A stretch of 64,000 nucleotides of DNA from Rosellinia necatrix (lineage: Eukaryota > Ascomycota > Sordariomycetes > Xylariales > Xylariaceae): contig JAGYVD010000002.1 in assembly GCA_021209875.1 (NCBI GenBank), forward strand, positions 4,278,001 to 4,342,000, written 5' to 3'. The translations under genes and the position numbers were made by a program. Position 1 is the first letter of the stretch. Each line of letters begins with the position of its first letter. The notes beneath the pieces are model-generated. The model was not told the DNA's origin, made no database searches, and worked only from the letters and a program-made list of their open reading frames with translations. Positions 55,783-64,000 of the stretch are shown in pieces.

Positions 55783-56262
55783 CTAATAGCCCCAGAACCG
55801 CAAACGATGGTTTTCGGATTTCGGGTCTGGTGCTGAGCTGTTTGAAAGCAATATATCGTTGATAGTCATGCAATATATTTTTGTCAATAATGCGGGAACA
55901 AAACAGCAACCTACACCAGCAAAGTGATTGTTCGATCCCGCCGAAGGGGGGAAGGGGCAGTTTGCCGACTGAGCTCGTGTATCATCATAGCTGTTACGCA
56001 GCGAGAGGGCACCAAAGGCCTTGAAAAATAGCCGGGGGCTAGTACGCGAAGGTGCACGAATAGTGATAAACAGTAGCCCTTCATCCGATTTCTGCAGCGC
56101 ATAGATCCTGGTGCCAGGGGATATTACACACGGCATTTTAGCCACTTCCTGAACGTTGTTAGGGAGCAGCTCTGTGTTAGAAAATGAGTTATAGCCACAC
56201 ACGCGGCTCCGCCGTTCGGATTCGTCATAGTGTAAACATGTGAAAACTCGTTTGGGGAACAA
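55783..56262 (-). CDS. Unrecognised 159-residue reading frame
   Basis: ATG to stop without introns. It has mixed composition without low-complexity runs (for example SPGTRIYALQKSDEGLLFIT and NIGD-like stretches absent). It has no signal peptide, clear membrane segment or family motif. Length alone is slightly more than expected by chance in DNA of this composition. It could be a young orphan gene, an exon of a larger gene or a chance frame. Confidence 0.2.
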   Translation of the reverse strand: MFPKRVFTCLHYDESERRSRVCGYNSFSNTELLPNNVQEVAKMPCVISPGTRIYALQKSDEGLLFITIRAPSRTSPRLFFKAFGALSLRNSYDDTRAQSANCPFPPSAGSNNHFAGVGCCFVPALLTKIYCMTINDILLSNSSAPDPKSENHRLRFWGY

Positions 56263-57989
56263 ATGGGTCAGTTCACTGTTTGCACGTCACTCGTAATATC
56301 TTGAGATAGCGCTTCCAAGGCTCCCCAGCGGTTCTGAATAGGCAGGGAAGGAAATGCGGCAAAATACACTCACACATTACACGGAGGGGCCTACTCCCCC
56401 CGGCCATTTCGGGAATTTCCTAACCCCAACTTAAGGTTTCGTGCTAGAGCCGTTAGCCTAACGGGCCGAGCTGGATGAAAGATGATGTTTTCAATACCTG
56501 CTTTCTTATGATTACATCACGGTTGAACCAGTACATCTGGACGCCATTGCTGACTCTGCGCCTTGGCATTCCGCAGGAGGCATTGCGTCGTAAATCTAGG
56601 CTGTAAAATACATCTCACCTTCTGATAGAACGCGGACGTTGGATGCCGGCTTAACTAAACATTAGGTATACATCGTCTAGCTTATAGCGTGGGATGCCTG
56701 CCATGTCCTAAAATTTGTTTCAGTAAAAAAGTCATTGACGCCATGCAATAATAGGGATTGAATAAAGACAATCCTTTGTAGCTTAGTGGGCTTTCGCTCT
56801 CCTGCCATATTACACTGTCGCCCCGTGTAAAGGATAGTAGCACTTCAAATGGTGCCTGAGCCAAGTGCGCCTTCGGCCACAACGTGGTATAGCGAATGAT
56901 AGGTCGTAATGGGTTTGTCAGGTTATAGTACGGGCCTCTGTCCGGGTGTTATGGATACAATCATCAACATGTTACCAGTTACCTGCCGGGCATCAAATTG
57001 GCGGCGTGTTATCGTGCCGGCAAGGTGCGGCGACCGTCCGCACCAGTGTATCCTCCTTCTTATGCGGACTGTGGGTCGGATGCACGCCGGGGATGGTGGG
57101 AGAACCAGGAAGACAGTGGTCCCAGGGATGTAAACTGGAAAGCCGCAGTGCCCTCCGCATCGATGGGCCCCCGGAAGGTAAGCAGCCATGGCCAAACAGG
57201 ATGGGGTGATTGCCAGCAGATACCATCTCGCACCAGCACCAACACCGGGACCAGCACCAACCACTCAAACATTGTCATCGAGAGGGACGTAGGAGGGCGC
57301 GAACCGCCGGCCGTGGGTCACCCCGCCGCTAGCCCCCTGTTCGAGTTTCTGGCTCGCTTTGGCGGATGTAACGAACCAAGATTTCTTGGTGTTTATTGTA
57401 TGACTGTCGTCCAGATTAATGCGATTTGTGACACGCTGGGAAGATGGCGGTAGCGTGCCCCCTACCCCAGATTCCCGCTTATGATCTACCCTGGGGAGTA
57501 TTAGCCCGGAAATTGTTCTAGATGAACGAGAGAAACGCGGACTCGGAACAAGCCGCTGCTAAGGGGCAATGATTGCCCGCTGGACGCTGTCGAGACGAAA
57601 TCTAGCAGCTCAGTCAAGTCACCTGGCTGACGGCGTAGGGAAAGAGCCTGTCACGCTGCAATCCGTGGGACCATGGGGTCAATCTCCTCGGGTTGTCTTG
57701 GCGAAGAGGCATTTTAGATCTGGATCGGTATAGTGTACGACACGGCTGACCACCTCAGATCACTAGCCACTCCGAGGTGCCTGCCAGTGAGTGTGAGGGA
57801 ATAGCGATCGATGTTGGAGCCAGTAAGGCGACCCAATCGCCATGTCGCCCCTGCATGAGGATTCGCAGGCCTGGGCCGCCCAATGGCGGGTATAAGGGAT
57901 ATCAGGGCGAATAGCCAGAGAGCCGGGGAATTGGGTGTCGGAAGGGTGAAAGCGGCTTGTAGCGCTTGTAGTCATCATGATGGCGACAG

Positions 57990-58100
57990 TGATGGCGGCA
58001 GCAACAGCAACAGCAACAGCGACAGCAAGAGCGACAGCGACAGCAAGAGCGGCAGCAAGAGCGACAGCAACAGCGACAGCAACAGCGACAGCGATAGTGA
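57990..58100. repeat. AGCAACAGC/GACAGC minisatellite
   Basis: About 17 hexamers of AGCAAC and AGCGAC type in tandem. Not linked to a convincing gene. Confidence 0.85.
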
Positions 58101-58370
58101 TGGCGAACGGCATGTGGCCGGTGGCCCTTGCCCAATAGCGTAAACATGCACACCAATAACAGACGGAGATAAACCCATGTTCGTGGCCTGTCATAGGTCG
58201 TAATGCTGCTCCCGCACCAACCTTGGCTATAGACTCGCAGCACGGCTTCTCTAAAAGGGCCGAGCGAATGAGGTGCCATGTGTAACCACCTGCGCACTTG
58301 GTGGGTTGGGGAGAAGGGGGGAAGGGAGGAAGGGATGACGCCTAATTAGGCTAGTTGTCTCACATATATT

Positions 58371-58408
58371 CCATTGATATTCCATCGATATTCCATCGAT
58401 ATTCCATC
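58371..58408. repeat. ATTCCATYGAT tandem repeat
   Basis: Three to four 12-bp units of the form TATTCCATCGAT. Confidence 0.8.
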
Positions 58409-60629
58409 TCCATATACATTCACACGCGATTTTCATCCTGCCATATTGCATATCGGACTCCCAATAAGTCCAGCCAACCTTGGAGGAGATCGTAAGACTA
58501 AAGCATCTATCTAGCCTCAAGCCCGCTCCAAGTTCCATACCGGTTTGTATTTAGTATTTGGCAAGTAGAACAGAGGCAGGCCGGCTATATCAAGTATGTG
58601 CAAACTAAGCTCTTAGAAGTAGTACTATACCTGGCTGGGTAAGTATCTGTCCGTTTAAGGTAGGTTTCTATATGTACCCCAGGTTTCGCCCTGCCTACCT
58701 ACCTACACTACCTAAGACCTACATACATACATATCCGTTGCGCCTGTTCCGGGTCCAAGTGCTCTACTTAGTCAGCGAGGAGGGTTTCGTTGGACTACCA
58801 ATACGCGTAATTATTACCTATGGCTTGAAAAGACAATGGTGATGGCTGATGTAATGTCTTTTCCACTACGTAAATAATAAGGGCTAGTCGCCAAGCACTG
58901 TATATGCACTGTACGTAGCGCCATCATTGCTCGGATGAACGTTTAACCTACATATTTACGTAGTATAACTAAATGGCATTCATTCTTTAGCTGTTTACTT
59001 GCCAACGACACTCTTCATACATCTGTTTTTACATGGAGGCAGCATCTCCTTACCGTATCGTACTGTAATATCAAGCTTCGTGATGCATGTAGTGTAAACA
59101 AAACCGATATAGGAAATAGGTGCTCGACAAATGCATGGATACAGGAACAACGGCGGGGTGGTGTTGTTGGAGAATTAGAAAGCAACTTACATAGCTGGTA
59201 GCCAATCACACCTACTGCACACCAGGTTCCTTGCCATTGGCAACGTCCCTGGCGAATCCACCCAATGGAGCCGGGGTGGAGTTACGGAGCTGAAAAGCTC
59301 CAGAGGTTCCGGGATTGGGTTCTGGCTGCTAAGATAGCGGTACTCACTAACTCACTTGGGGCAACAAACTGGTATGGCACTTGGGGCTGCTCTACTACAC
59401 TACCGGTAGCTACAGTACGGTATGTAGTTAAGTACAAGTCAAGTAGGTATTTATGTATGTATGGATGTTTGTATATATATATGGATTGCCTAACCAGACT
59501 GGGCGGAATGCTAGGACCGGAGTCGACGGGTGCCCACGTTCCTTCGGCCCCACACAGCTCAACCGAAGAGCTATTACACGGTATGCAGCTGGTCATGTCT
59601 GCACTGTAAGGAGTTCGTCACGAATATATAGATTGTCATTGGTTTCCTGTCAAACCAATCGAAAGGAGAATTCTCGGGGACATGATCTTTCCCCACCATT
59701 GCTACAGCAAGAACTGTTACGCTAGGTGGGTAGCGTAAGTGCTTAAAGCTCACCCGGACAGACCCGGATAATACTATAGAGCACACAGCAAGCACACGTC
59801 TTGCTAGGCATATAATAATAGATACAAGTAGTTATTGAACGCCACGGCTTGCACGTACGAAGCAGAATTACATAACTATGGCTGCCATGATACGTAGCTC
59901 GAACATATTGGTAGGTACTTTTATTTTATTTTTATTTTTATTATTATTATAGACCAGACCGGTGTGCTCCATTCCCGAATTACTAAGGTAGTATATAAAT
60001 AATATTGAAGACAAAAAAGGGAATTGGGAGAGAGGATTGGGACAGTAGTAATGGGTACCTAAGGATTGGAGCAATGCATTGTGCATGGCATATGGCATGC
60101 CGCCCCTGGGCTGGGTCCTTTGCCCTTGTACCTACCGCACCTGGTCGCTTCAGGTGGTGTAGTGTATGTAGTAGGTATCATAAGCGCTTATTTATTACTT
60201 TGACGTACATATAAATGTACCAATTGAGCCCATCCTCCCGCTCTCCTTGTTGGCGGGTGAGATTGAGAGTCCCATATTTCTCCAACTTATCCACACACCC
60301 CCGTTCTCTCCTCTGCGCGACTGCCACGCGGGATTCGTCTCTTTTTTTCCCACCTGGGTCGTCCCCATCGTGCGCACGGCTTTGCTCCATTCCAAGTCTC
60401 GTACTGTAAGCTGCGAGTCAGCTAACTTGTAGTGTAACTGCAAGGCATCTCGTGTGGCTGTTACAGCCAAAAAAAAAAAAAAAGAAATACTTGGACAGAA
60501 AGACATTAGGGGAAAGTTAGAGAGAGGAAAAAAAAAAAAGGGTTCATTTCCTCCGGTCAGCCGAAACACCAACAAAAAAGATCGACGGGAAATATAGACA
60601 CAATAATCAGACGCACTCAACAACAATAA

Positions 60630-60700
60630 CTACAACACCACCACTACCACCACTACCACCACTACCACAACCACCACCACCACCACTACTACCACCACTT
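60630..60700. repeat. CCACCACTA repeat
   Basis: Tandem 9-bp CCACCACTA units with minor variation. Non-coding as far as can be seen. Confidence 0.8.
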
Positions 60701-61055
60701 GTCTATCTAGGCACACCTGCACCTACCTACCTACCTGGTATGGGATACTGCAGACTGTTCGACCTGTGAGCATAACCGTCGACATCTGTATCAAGGTCGC
60801 CACAGTAGTGTAATGATAACACATAGGGCTTCTTTCTGGGGTTCGTTCGGTAACTAGGGGGCTGTCTAATAATCACTGGCGTCTTGTCCACCCAACATAG
60901 CGCCGGCCGTTATTAGTCGGGAGTGTCCCTGGTCTCGACTCCATCAGTGCATCAGTGCATCAGTGCACTCCTCCCTCTACAAGTAGATAGATACCTTGTT
61001 AGCCCTCCACATCCATCCTACGAGTATACATCCTATACATCCTATACGTCCATCC

Positions 61056-61210
61056 TATCCTGTATCCTCTCTTGTATCCTCTCTTGTATCCTCTCTTGTA
61101 TCCTCTCTTGTATCCTCTCTTGTATCCTCTCTTGTATCCTCTCTTGTATCCTCTCTTGTATCCTGTATCCTGTATCCTGTATCCTCTCTTGTATCCTCTC
61201 TTGTATTCTG
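61056..61210. repeat. TATCCTCTCTTG 12-bp minisatellite
   Basis: About ten nearly identical direct copies, flanked by TATCC pentamers (61210-61245) and then a (CT)n run (61260-61287). Located 600-750 bp upstream of the transcription-factor start. Frames across it encode only Tyr-Pro-Leu-Leu repeats. Confidence 0.9.
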
Positions 61211-61794
61211 TATCCTATCCTATCCTATCCTACCCTATCCTATATCCTGACCATAGCCTGCTCTCTCTCTCTCTCTCTCTCTCTCTCCTTCTCCTTACCC
61301 CACAAGATACCCCCAACCGCTGCCCCGAATACGCAACCCTCCGCAAAAGGCTGCTGCATCCTGCATCCTGCATCAGTTTTTCTCTGAAAGGAACGCCCCT
61401 GGTCGCCTAGCCGCTGCACCGCTGCACCACTACGCCGGTCACATTACCACTACTTTCTTATCTTCCATCCCCCCGAATCCGTGACGTCCTGTCTCCCTGG
61501 CACTCTTGGTCGCCTCGCCCGCATCCCCGTGAGAGCGAGCATGTTGTTTCGACCGTAAGAACATATCGACTGTCATGACATCCCCCGCCACTCAGCTACG
61601 GCCCTTGGTTTCTTACGCCTGGATAACCGAGAGGGTAGCGGCTGTATGTCCAGTCGCCCAGGGCTCTTTTGATAGTTAGCGGCCGCTCATCACAGGCGCC
61701 TACAGTTAGAAAACAGCCTCGGAGGAGACGCACGACGGCTCTGGCCGTGGTGTCGGAACGTGTTGGCGTCCTTAGTCTGAATTTTCCTATCTCG

Positions 61795-64000
61795 ATGACC
61801 GAGGAGGGCGGGACCATCTATGTAGCGATGTCACCGGACGAATCATGTGGTAAAAGCTCGTCGTTCCCGGGGGGAGATGGTGTGCGGATTGCCCATGAAG
61901 CCGAGTCGAGGCCGAGTCAGGTCGATTCTGCCGATCTGAACGGTTTCTCACTACACAATGAACACGATGAGCTCGATGATAATCTTGCCACGCCGGGGCT
62001 ACTCGATGCTTCACAGTTCCCCGATTTCTCGTTCCCCTTTCAAGACCTAGGCGATGAGGGCCAGATGATCTCCCTCGACGATCATGTCACCGATCCGTTT
62101 GCTACTCCAGGCGCCGGCTCAAACCCGTCAATCCCCGAAAAGAAGGACACAGCAGCAGCAGGTCACCATGCTACACCAACCTCGGTGTCTCAGCGCCCGT
62201 TGAAGAGACCTCACGGCATCGATGGTTCGGAAGAGAGCAGCCAGGAGAGTCCTCATGATGGCCATATTTCCCTCGAGGATAATATGTCGGACGATTTCGG
62301 TCTTTCTGCCACGGCGCCTGGAGACGGTACCGAATTAGGAGGTAAATTGAAGGAGAATAAAACTGACCCCACACCAGCCTGGAGCGAACTAAAGACTAAG
62401 GCAGGCAAGGAGAGAAAACGGCTGCCGCTGGCTTGTATTGCTTGTCGAAGGAAGAAGATCCGATGCTCTGGAGAGAAGCCGGCTTGCAAACATTGCCTTC
62501 GCTCGCGAATCCCCTGTGTGTATAAAGTGACAACGCGAAAGGCGGCCCCGAGGACTGATTACATGGCCATGTTGGATAAGCGACTCAAACGGATGGAAGA
62601 TCGAATTATCAAAATTGTACCAAAGTGTGAACAGGATACCTCGGTTGGCAACGTAGTTCGGGGTGTGGTGAAGCCCGTGTTACCAGGCACCCTTTCCCAG
62701 AGCAAGCAATCGGGCAAGAAACGGGCAGCAGACGAAGCCTTTGGGGCAGAGCTAGAACACTGGGCTCGTGGTTCAACAAGACCAGGATTGGATAGCTCAG
62801 GTAAGCCCACGTCGTTACAAGTGCAGGAAGAAGAGGAGAACAAATTACTTTCAGAGGGCACGGGGTCACTGCCACCTAAGGACATTCAAGAACATTTGGC
62901 CGAGGTTTTCTTCGATAATATCTACGGGCAGGCTTATCATCTACTCCACAAGCCAAGCTACATAAGGAAACTGAAGTCCGTATATCTTCCCAGGCGCGCT
63001 GTGATCTTTGCTAACAGATTTGGTAGGGCCGGAGCCTTGCCGCCAGTCCTGGTACTTTCTGTATGCGCCATCTCCGCCAGATTTTCCACTCATCCTAGAT
63101 TCGCCATGACAAGCAATTTCCTCCGTGGAGAAGAATGGGCCGCGCCAGCCCGGGATATCGTGATCCGGAGGTACGAATGGCCGAACATAACCATCCTAAC
63201 ATGCCTGCTCCTCCTTGGTTTGCACGAGTTCGGGACATGCCACGGTGGGAGGAGCTGGTCTTTGGGTGGACAGGCTACCCGAATGGCTTATGCACTACAG
63301 CTACACAAAGACCTCGAATACGACCCTATGCGACCGAATCCATCTGCTCAGCTCAGCTTTATAGACAGAGAGATCAGGAGGAGGACTATGTGGGCTTGTT
63401 TTCTAATGGATCGTTTTAACTCTTCCGGGACGGATCGACCGATGTTCGTCAAGGAGGAGACTATTAGAATACAGTTGCCTATCAAAGAAAAACTCTTCCA
63501 GCTCGATATGCCGGGTCCAACAGAAGACCTGCACAGCCGAGTTCCCCATCCAGTGCCGGCTAACGAAGGCCAACTATCAGATGCTAAAGATAATATGGGT
63601 GTGGCAGCCTACATGATACGTGCTATTGCATTATGGGGGAGGATTATCAGCTTCTTGAACCAAGGCGGGAAAGATATCGACGAACATTCGATGTGGGAGA
63701 CCAACTCTGGGTATACCGATCTTGTCAAGCAAGCCGAAGAGTTTCCGAACAACCTCCCCGAGGGGCTTAAGTATAACGCCGAGAATCTCCATTTACACAA
63801 GACAGAAGGAATGGCGAACCAGTTTCTCTTCTTACACATATCAGTCCAGCAAAACATCTTGTTCATGAATCGCTTTGCCGTGTCCTCCCCGGGTGGCACT
63901 TCCCAGGCCGACGTACCGCAAACGTTTGTGACGCAGGCTGGCTCGAGAGCCTTTGCCGCGGCGAACAAGATATCTGAGCTGCTAAAGGACGCCGAACAGT
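61795..64000 (+). CDS. Zn2Cys6 transcription factor, 3' end beyond the right edge
   Basis: Fungal binuclear-zinc regulator. The ATG at 61795 begins an acidic, disordered N-terminus (about 200 residues, with DASQFPDFSFPFQDLGDEG). The zinc cluster follows at about residues 215-245: CIACRRKKIRCSGEKPACKH plus a final pair of Cys, spacing CX2CX6CX6CX2CX6C. A basic linker (YMAMLDKRLKRMEDRIIKI) follows as dimer helix. From about residue 365 comes the fungal-specific middle homology domain (EHLAEVFFDNIYGQAYHLLH, LPPVLVLSVCAISARFSTHP, RTMWACFLMDRFNSSG). A 51-bp intron at 62976-63026 (GTCCGT donor, GCTAAC branch site, GGTAG acceptor) is likely, because removal gives YIRKLKAGALPPVL. A second possible intron, 62801-62854 (GTAAGC..TTTCAG), is doubtful. 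Both are stop-free and multiples of three. Target genes are unknown. Confidence 0.9.
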   Translation, partial: MTEEGGTIYVAMSPDESCGKSSSFPGGDGVRIAHEAESRPSQVDSADLNGFSLHNEHDELDDNLATPGLLDASQFPDFSFPFQDLGDEGQMISLDDHVTDPFATPGAGSNPSIPEKKDTAAAGHHATPTSVSQRPLKRPHGIDGSEESSQESPHDGHISLEDNMSDDFGLSATAPGDGTELGGKLKENKTDPTPAWSELKTKAGKERKRLPLACIACRRKKIRCSGEKPACKHCLRSRIPCVYKVTTRKAAPRTDYMAMLDKRLKRMEDRIIKIVPKCEQDTSVGNVVRGVVKPVLPGTLSQSKQSGKKRAADEAFGAELEHWARGSTRPGLDSSGKPTSLQVQEEEENKLLSEGTGSLPPKDIQEHLAEVFFDNIYGQAYHLLHKPSYIRKLKSVYLPRRAVIFANRFGRAGALPPVLVLSVCAISARFSTHPRFAMTSNFLRGEEWAAPARDIVIRRYEWPNITILTCLLLLGLHEFGTCHGGRSWSLGGQATRMAYALQLHKDLEYDPMRPNPSAQLSFIDREIRRRTMWACFLMDRFNSSGTDRPMFVKEETIRIQLPIKEKLFQLDMPGPTEDLHSRVPHPVPANEGQLSDAKDNMGVAAYMIRAIALWGRIISFLNQGGKDIDEHSMWETNSGYTDLVKQAEEFPNNLPEGLKYNAENLHLHKTEGMANQFLFLHISVQQNILFMNRFAVSSPGGTSQADVPQTFVTQAGSRAFAAANKISELLKDAEQ

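Larger units (their letters stand above)
54867..61794. other. 6.9-kb gene-poor stretch
   Basis: The longest gap in the window. It has AT-rich DNA at 55.1-55.5 kb, an unrecognised 159-codon minus frame (55783-56262) and an open minus-strand segment at about 56682-56932. It also has a hexamer repeat (57990-58100), a 12-bp repeat (58371-58408), ACCT motifs (58685-58712, 60720-60733), CCACCACTA repeats (60630-60700) and a long 12-bp minisatellite (61056-61210) followed by (CT)n (61260-61287). No transposon enzymes were recognised. Confidence 0.5.

Noticed and set aside
56998..57453. 151-codon plus-strand frame
   Set aside because: It lacks an ATG at its start, overlaps equally long minus-strand frames, and shows no recognisable domain.
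61056..61210. Possible CRISPR-like array
   Set aside because: The 12-bp units are directly adjacent with no spacers, and the genome is eukaryotic; it is a minisatellite.

Overview
The window is nuclear DNA from a filamentous ascomycete, most likely of the Sordariomycetes. The evidence is split genes with short introns (about 50-180 bp, GT..AG, CTAAC/CTGAC-type branch sites), a histone H4 gene with two introns, fungal-type families (Zn2Cys6 regulator, GIG1/DUF3605, fungal Nup82, Pik1 and separase forms) and long AT-richer intergenic stretches full of ACCT/AGGT repeats. Nothing suggests bacterial DNA, an integrated virus or an intact transposon. No tRNA, rRNA or CRISPR array was found by eye.

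Layout, left to right. 1-10 kb: cytochrome b5 reductase (cut by the left edge), GIG1-like protein, SND2/TMEM208-like ER targeting protein, the APC/C subunit Cdc27, histone H4 and the TRAPP subunit Trs20. 10.2-12.7 kb has no gene I can support. 12.7-17.9 kb: mitoribosomal protein L31 (mL60), cap-binding protein CBC2 and nucleoporin Nup82. 18-26.5 kb: an acidic low-complexity protein and a Pro-rich protein, neither recognised, with 3.9 kb of apparently empty DNA between them. 27.9-34.2 kb: PI 4-kinase Pik1 and an NC2-alpha (Bur6) homologue carrying a very long Gln-rich extension. 37-44.5 kb: a membrane-anchored steryl-acetyl-hydrolase-like enzyme, D-xylulose kinase (with two apparent frameshifts) and an Mmt-type CDF metal transporter. 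45.8-54.9 kb: a SIRT4-like sirtuin, a mitochondrial single-pass membrane protein and a 2153-residue separase in one exon. 54.9-61.8 kb is a gene-poor, minisatellite-rich stretch. 61.8-64 kb: the first part of a Zn2Cys6 transcription factor, cut by the right edge.

The genes do not form a pathway cluster. They are mainly housekeeping: secretory and lipid traffic (SND2, TRS20, PIK1, the hydrolase), nuclear gene expression (H4, CBC2, NUP82, NC2-alpha), mitosis (CDC27, separase) and mitochondria (MRPL31, CDF transporter, sirtuin, single-pass membrane protein). Several neighbours are tightly convergent (GIG1/SND2, sirtuin/membrane protein). I did not find a convincing new multi-gene system. The points most worth checking are the repeated one-base frame breaks in G/C runs, abrupt GC-rich blocks inside two genes, stop-free 3n introns in two genes, long low-complexity extensions on NC2-alpha and the CDF transporter, an orphan protein with two Asp tracts, and a dispersed repeat shared by two distant intergenic regions.
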